Below are positions 60,291 through 64,000 of a DNA stretch of 64,000 nt, one piece after another. Position 1 is the stretch's first letter; the number at the start of each line of letters is the position of its first letter. The stretch is from Ehrlichia ruminantium str. Welgevonden (GTDB lineage: Bacteria; Pseudomonadota; Alphaproteobacteria; Rickettsiales; Anaplasmataceae): positions 186,001 through 250,000 of the forward strand of contig NC_005295.2 of the NCBI RefSeq assembly GCF_000026005.1. Direction: 5' to 3'. The notes under the pieces are model-generated. The model had not been told where the DNA came from. It saw only the letters and a program-made list of their open reading frames with translations, and did not search any database. The translations under genes and the position numbers were made by a program.

Positions 60291-63134
60291 ATGCTTACAT
60301 CACTTAAAACTACAGTTACTGATAATAAACTAAGATCTAGTATTATTAATGGATCTAGTGTTAATTTTTTTAAAAAAGGCAACATTATTTTTTCTGTATA
60401 TTATACAAGAAATAATGTTAATGGATATGATGTAATATGTGAGATTCAACATGGTGCTTCTATTTATTATATGAAAATTAATGATCATGCAATTATTGAT
60501 CGTCGGACAACAAATTATCCACCAGAGATGTTATTTGTAAAGAATAGTAATGATGATTTGATATTTATTGTTATTCCTGAAGAAAGTAAAGGTCGTAAAG
60601 CTTTAGTTATCAAAATATATAAGATAAATTATAATCCTAATGTGTCTTTATCCAAATTACATGACTTACAATTAATTAGTTGCAATAACTATCTCAAAGA
60701 AGAAGTGAAATATCCTATTATTTTACATCAGGATACGGGTGGTAGGATTGTTGTTATTGCAAGAGTAGATAATGACTATCGAGGTGATGTTACAGATAGA
60801 TTGTATGTGATGTGGCAATTGAGATATCATAATAATAGATTTGAAATTATAGGTTTAAGTAATGGGTATAGGCAATTTAATGCTGCCTATTTATTTAAGC
60901 ATTCTGGTTATATTAATCGTGGTAAATGTCATGATAGACTAATTGTTAAATTAGGATCGGATAGTTTTATAAATTTTCTTTATGTTGGGAAACATATTTC
61001 TAGAGATTACAATTTTTTTTCTAGTATATATGATTTATCTATAAATTATAATATGCATCTTGATCCAGAAGAATGTTTGGTGGGTTCTTTTTATGGTTGT
61101 AATGCTAGTAGTGGTAGGAAATATAATATTCCTAATAGCTGTATTCATGTTATTGATATTTTTCGTGATGATGGGAATGTATATATAGCATATATTGGTA
61201 CTGTATTTAATAGTACATTTAAGAATAAAAAGCAGTTGGTTATTGTTTATACTATGGGTGATGAACAATCGCCTGTGTATGATTTTATGCAGATTACAGA
61301 AGATATTAGTGCCATATATATAAATTCTACTGAAAATATTTTAGCAATAACGACTATGGGAAGTGATTATCTTGTAAAATATGAGATTTCAAAATTACAG
61401 TTAAAATTAGGGATTGTTGATCATGTTGATGTTATAAAAATTCCACGTAATGTAGTGAAAAATATTGCTAATTTTACATATGTTGTTGATACAGTTTTAG
61501 GGTTTGATAGTGTTGAACATATTAATATTCGTAATGTATTAGCTACAAAATCAACTGTTAATGATAAAGTATCTCAGTTTTTTTTAAATATTAGAGAAAT
61601 GGAATTTGGTGATTTATTTAAGAGTTGGAGTGGTGAATATAATGACTTGTTAATAGGTTATACTATGCCTGCTAGTTATGGTGTAAATTATACTACAGAA
61701 TATTTAAGCGATGTTATAACTGTTTCAGGTAATGCAGGTTTTGTAGAGAAGTTCATATCAACTAGTAAAATGGGTGATGTATTTAAGATTACAGATAACT
61801 TAATTAATTATACTAGTGTAAACCCTACTAATCATATGGCACATGTGACATTGCAATCAAAATTATCAGATGGTGAGGGTATTACAGAGCGTGCGGGTAA
61901 TAGATCAGATAATTCTGTAAGTGAAAGTTTAGCTACAGGATTGGTTCTTACTAGTAAAAGTGATGATTTGTTTAAAAGTACGGCTAGTCCTATTAATCAT
62001 GCTTTTGGTTATGTAATAAAGCCTACTATCCACGTAACGCATGTTACATTGCAACCGAAGTCACCATATGGTAAAGAGGTTGTGAGGCATATAAATCCTA
62101 AAACGGATAATTCTATACATACAAGTTCAATACCAAGATCAATACTGACTAATAGAAGCGATGGTGTATTTAAAAGTACAGCTAGTCCTATTAATCATGC
62201 TTTTGGTTATGTAATAAAGCCTACTCGCCATGTAACGCATGTTACATTGCAACCGAAGTCACCATATGGTAAAGAGGTTGTGAGGCATATAAATCCTAAA
62301 ACGGATAATTCTATACATACAAGTTCAATACCAAGATCAGTACTGACTAGTAAAAGCTATGATGTATTTAAAAGTACGGCTAGTCCTATTAATCATGCTT
62401 TTGGTTATATGAAACCTGCTAGTTCTGTTGTAGTGCCATTAGGTGATACTGATGTTTCAAAGCAAGTGGAAAGTGTTAGTAATGTTCCAGTACATCTTAC
62501 TCCTACAGTAAGATCAGTATTAGTAGGTGATGCGTATCATGTATCTGGCAGTGAAAAAGATAGTGTTGGACATGAACAAGATCTGGGTCATGGTGATGTT
62601 AGTACTGATGTTGTATTGAAACTAATGAGTGATAATGTATCCAACAATATTAGTAGGCATGTGAATAATTCTTTAGCTATAAAACATAAGATATTAGGTA
62701 GAAAAGTAAAGTATAATATAAGGCGTAGTACTGTTAGATCTGGTGTTAATATTCGCAATAAAAGTACAGTGAGTACAAGATATACATCTCATGGCATACA
62801 AGAGGCTAATAATATGAATGTTACATTGTTTAATCCTACACAGCATAATATTAGTAGTTATAATGGTAGTTTATTAAATAGTAATTCTGCTTTTAATACT
62901 GAAAGTTCTGTTGATTATAAAGTAGTAATTGCAGTAATATCTAGTATACTGCTTATCTTTTTATTATTAGGTGGATTTAAATGTATAAAGTGGTATTTAG
63001 CAAAGTTGAATAGAAGAAGGATGTCTAATAATGAACAGGGATTTGTGATTTTTAATTTGGATAGTATTCAAAGTAGTGTTTCTGGTGTGCAAGTGACAAA
63101 AGGTACCACATCTCGAATAGAGAGTCTATTCTAG
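60291..63134 (+). CDS. Hypothetical 947-residue protein with internal repeats and C-terminal membrane anchor
   Basis: I recognise no family. Residues ~1-450 are beta-rich with many Tyr/Ile strands and could be a propeller-like domain. Residues ~550-710 hold a 66-residue repeat, two full copies and a part, with SPINHAFGY, HVTHVTLQPKSPYGKEVV and TDNSIHTSSIPRS. A Ser/Asn/Val-rich spacer follows, then one transmembrane segment near residues 882-903 (VVIAVISSILLIFLLLGGF), then a basic KWYLAKLNRRR and a short tail. No signal peptide is visible. The ATG at 60291 is preferred over TTG 60279. Divergent lpdA lies 184 bases away. Surface exposure is possible but inferred only from repeats and anchor. 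Confidence 0.7.
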   Translation: MLTSLKTTVTDNKLRSSIINGSSVNFFKKGNIIFSVYYTRNNVNGYDVICEIQHGASIYYMKINDHAIIDRRTTNYPPEMLFVKNSNDDLIFIVIPEESKGRKALVIKIYKINYNPNVSLSKLHDLQLISCNNYLKEEVKYPIILHQDTGGRIVVIARVDNDYRGDVTDRLYVMWQLRYHNNRFEIIGLSNGYRQFNAAYLFKHSGYINRGKCHDRLIVKLGSDSFINFLYVGKHISRDYNFFSSIYDLSINYNMHLDPEECLVGSFYGCNASSGRKYNIPNSCIHVIDIFRDDGNVYIAYIGTVFNSTFKNKKQLVIVYTMGDEQSPVYDFMQITEDISAIYINSTENILAITTMGSDYLVKYEISKLQLKLGIVDHVDVIKIPRNVVKNIANFTYVVDTVLGFDSVEHINIRNVLATKSTVNDKVSQFFLNIREMEFGDLFKSWSGEYNDLLIGYTMPASYGVNYTTEYLSDVITVSGNAGFVEKFISTSKMGDVFKITDNLINYTSVNPTNHMAHVTLQSKLSDGEGITERAGNRSDNSVSESLATGLVLTSKSDDLFKSTASPINHAFGYVIKPTIHVTHVTLQPKSPYGKEVVRHINPKTDNSIHTSSIPRSILTNRSDGVFKSTASPINHAFGYVIKPTRHVTHVTLQPKSPYGKEVVRHINPKTDNSIHTSSIPRSVLTSKSYDVFKSTASPINHAFGYMKPASSVVVPLGDTDVSKQVESVSNVPVHLTPTVRSVLVGDAYHVSGSEKDSVGHEQDLGHGDVSTDVVLKLMSDNVSNNISRHVNNSLAIKHKILGRKVKYNIRRSTVRSGVNIRNKSTVSTRYTSHGIQEANNMNVTLFNPTQHNISSYNGSLLNSNSAFNTESSVDYKVVIAVISSILLIFLLLGGFKCIKWYLAKLNRRRMSNNEQGFVIFNLDSIQSSVSGVQVTKGTTSRIESLF
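61971..62410 (+). repeat. In-frame 198-base repeat, about 2.2 copies
   Basis: TTTAAAAGTA marks unit starts at 61971, 62169 and 62367, exactly 198 bases apart (66 codons). The first two copies differ by only a few bases. The third stops after INHAFGY. Confidence 0.95.
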
Positions 63135-63294
63135 TTATGTATGTGTTGTTTGTTTATAAAAATAGTGTTAATTTAAAAATTATTTCATGTTGTGTGTCAT
63201 ATTTTTGATTAATGTTTCTTTATTGATTGTTGTTTAATATTGACTGATTAGATTATTCTAACTACTGTTCATCCTGTGTTTTATGTAAAAAATC

Positions 63295-64000
63295 ATGTTG
63301 TTTTTTTCTAAAGTGCCTAAGAATAAGATAATTATATCCGTAGGAGATCATGGCGCAATAGTGTTGAACATTGTAGATGCTATAGTGCAGGATAAATATT
63401 TTATTGAAGGAATACATGATGTGGCTATGTCAAAAATTATTTCATGTATTACTGAATATAAAAAGTCATCGATATATCTTGTGTTAAATCATTCTGATCA
63501 AGTTTATACTGAACATAAATTACCGGCAAGTAATAAGATTACTGCAAAGTCTTTAATGAAGATCAATCTTAACAAGATAATGAGTGATTATGATGTTGGG
63601 ACTGCATTTTTGTTAACAGAACCAAATTCTACAAATAAGAATTGGCATTATATGTATGCAACAAGTAGACTAAATGAATTGTCTAAAAGTATACTAGATA
63701 CTATTCTTAGTAATTCAGGAAATTTTTGTGGTATACTATTATTACCAATTGAAATGGCATCACTTTGCAATAAGTTGTTAACAGTTCAATGTAAGAGTTG
63801 TGATGGATGGACAGTATTTGTAGCTTATACTAAGACTAATGATTTTAAGCACATTGTTTTATATAAAGGGAAAATAGTTTATGTTGGTAATATTATGCTT
63901 TCTGATGATGATACATCACCAGGCATTATTGCAGGCAAAATTTATCAGGAAGTACATGATATACTTTTATCACTTACTAAGCTTGGAGACACTAAAGAGT
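63295..64000 (+). CDS. Hypothetical protein, truncated by the window edge
   Basis: An ATG at 63295 opens a frame that continues to the last base of the window, at least 235 residues. It starts MLFFSKVPKNKIIISVGDHG and later has FCGILLLPIEMASLCNKLL and KHIVLYKGKIVYVGNIML. The order of strands, with an early IIISVGDHG and a later GWTVFVAYT, faintly recalls the actin-like fold of PilM/GspL-type proteins, but this is a guess. It begins 160 bases after the preceding gene in the same direction and may share its transcript. Confidence 0.65.
   Translation, partial: MLFFSKVPKNKIIISVGDHGAIVLNIVDAIVQDKYFIEGIHDVAMSKIISCITEYKKSSIYLVLNHSDQVYTEHKLPASNKITAKSLMKINLNKIMSDYDVGTAFLLTEPNSTNKNWHYMYATSRLNELSKSILDTILSNSGNFCGILLLPIEMASLCNKLLTVQCKSCDGWTVFVAYTKTNDFKHIVLYKGKIVYVGNIMLSDDDTSPGIIAGKIYQEVHDILLSLTKLGDTKE

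Overview
The window looks like a chromosomal segment of an Ehrlichia, most likely Ehrlichia ruminantium. The DNA is very AT-rich, only about 62% of it is coding by my count, and the long intergenic stretches hold tandem arrays with 136 to 237-base units. The decisive marker is a mucin-like surface protein built from 56 nine-residue VTSSPEG-type repeats. Its neighbours follow the order known in E. canis and E. chaffeensis: the gp36/TRP47-type gene, then trpS, grpE and ribD, then a gene in the place of gp19/VLPT (TRP32). Housekeeping genes (purE, ihfA, pyrG, secG, xer recombinase, lolD, maeB, lnt, nrdR, mlaD, NDUFA12 homologue, rpsP, pheS, rplT, rpmI, rho, lpdA) fit a Rickettsiales chromosome.

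Layout. 1-4.3 kb: a coiled-coil membrane protein, a thioredoxin-like/purE pair on the minus strand, then ihfA-merR running into tRNA-Pro. 5-16 kb: tRNA-Ser, two tandem TRP36/47-type paralogues (one without repeats, one with 56), trpS, grpE, ribD, a large repeat-filled gap, and the TRP32-like acidic protein. 16-32 kb: secG-pyrG, xer, lolD, maeB, an AsmA-family protein and lnt, separated by kilobase-sized gaps. 32-39 kb: a repeat array that creates a false ORF, a copied gene fragment, an Mrp-type antiporter subunit, NDUFA12-mlaD, nrdR, tRNA-Ala and a decayed nrdR fragment. 39-46 kb: a divergent pair of large unknown genes. One of these encodes two M9-collagenase-like modules, of which only the second keeps HExxH. 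46-64 kb: fbpA, rpsP, an MFS transporter, a short Trm112-like gene, the rpmI-rplT-pheS-SDR operon, a TrcR/DUF1013 regulator, rho, a J-domain protein, lpdA, a 947-residue protein with a C-terminal membrane anchor and internal repeats, and a partial gene at the right edge.

The most notable features are two kinds of DNA turnover. Tandem arrays show young, nearly identical copies next to decayed ones. Separately, three short pieces of genes present elsewhere in the window (grpE 3' end, the M9-like gene, nrdR) have been copied into non-coding DNA. The host-facing genes are the TRP paralogues with a period-4 histidine ladder, the TRP32-like protein, the M9-like protein and its divergent partner, and the 947-residue repeat protein. 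All calls come from reading the sequence; no database search was possible.
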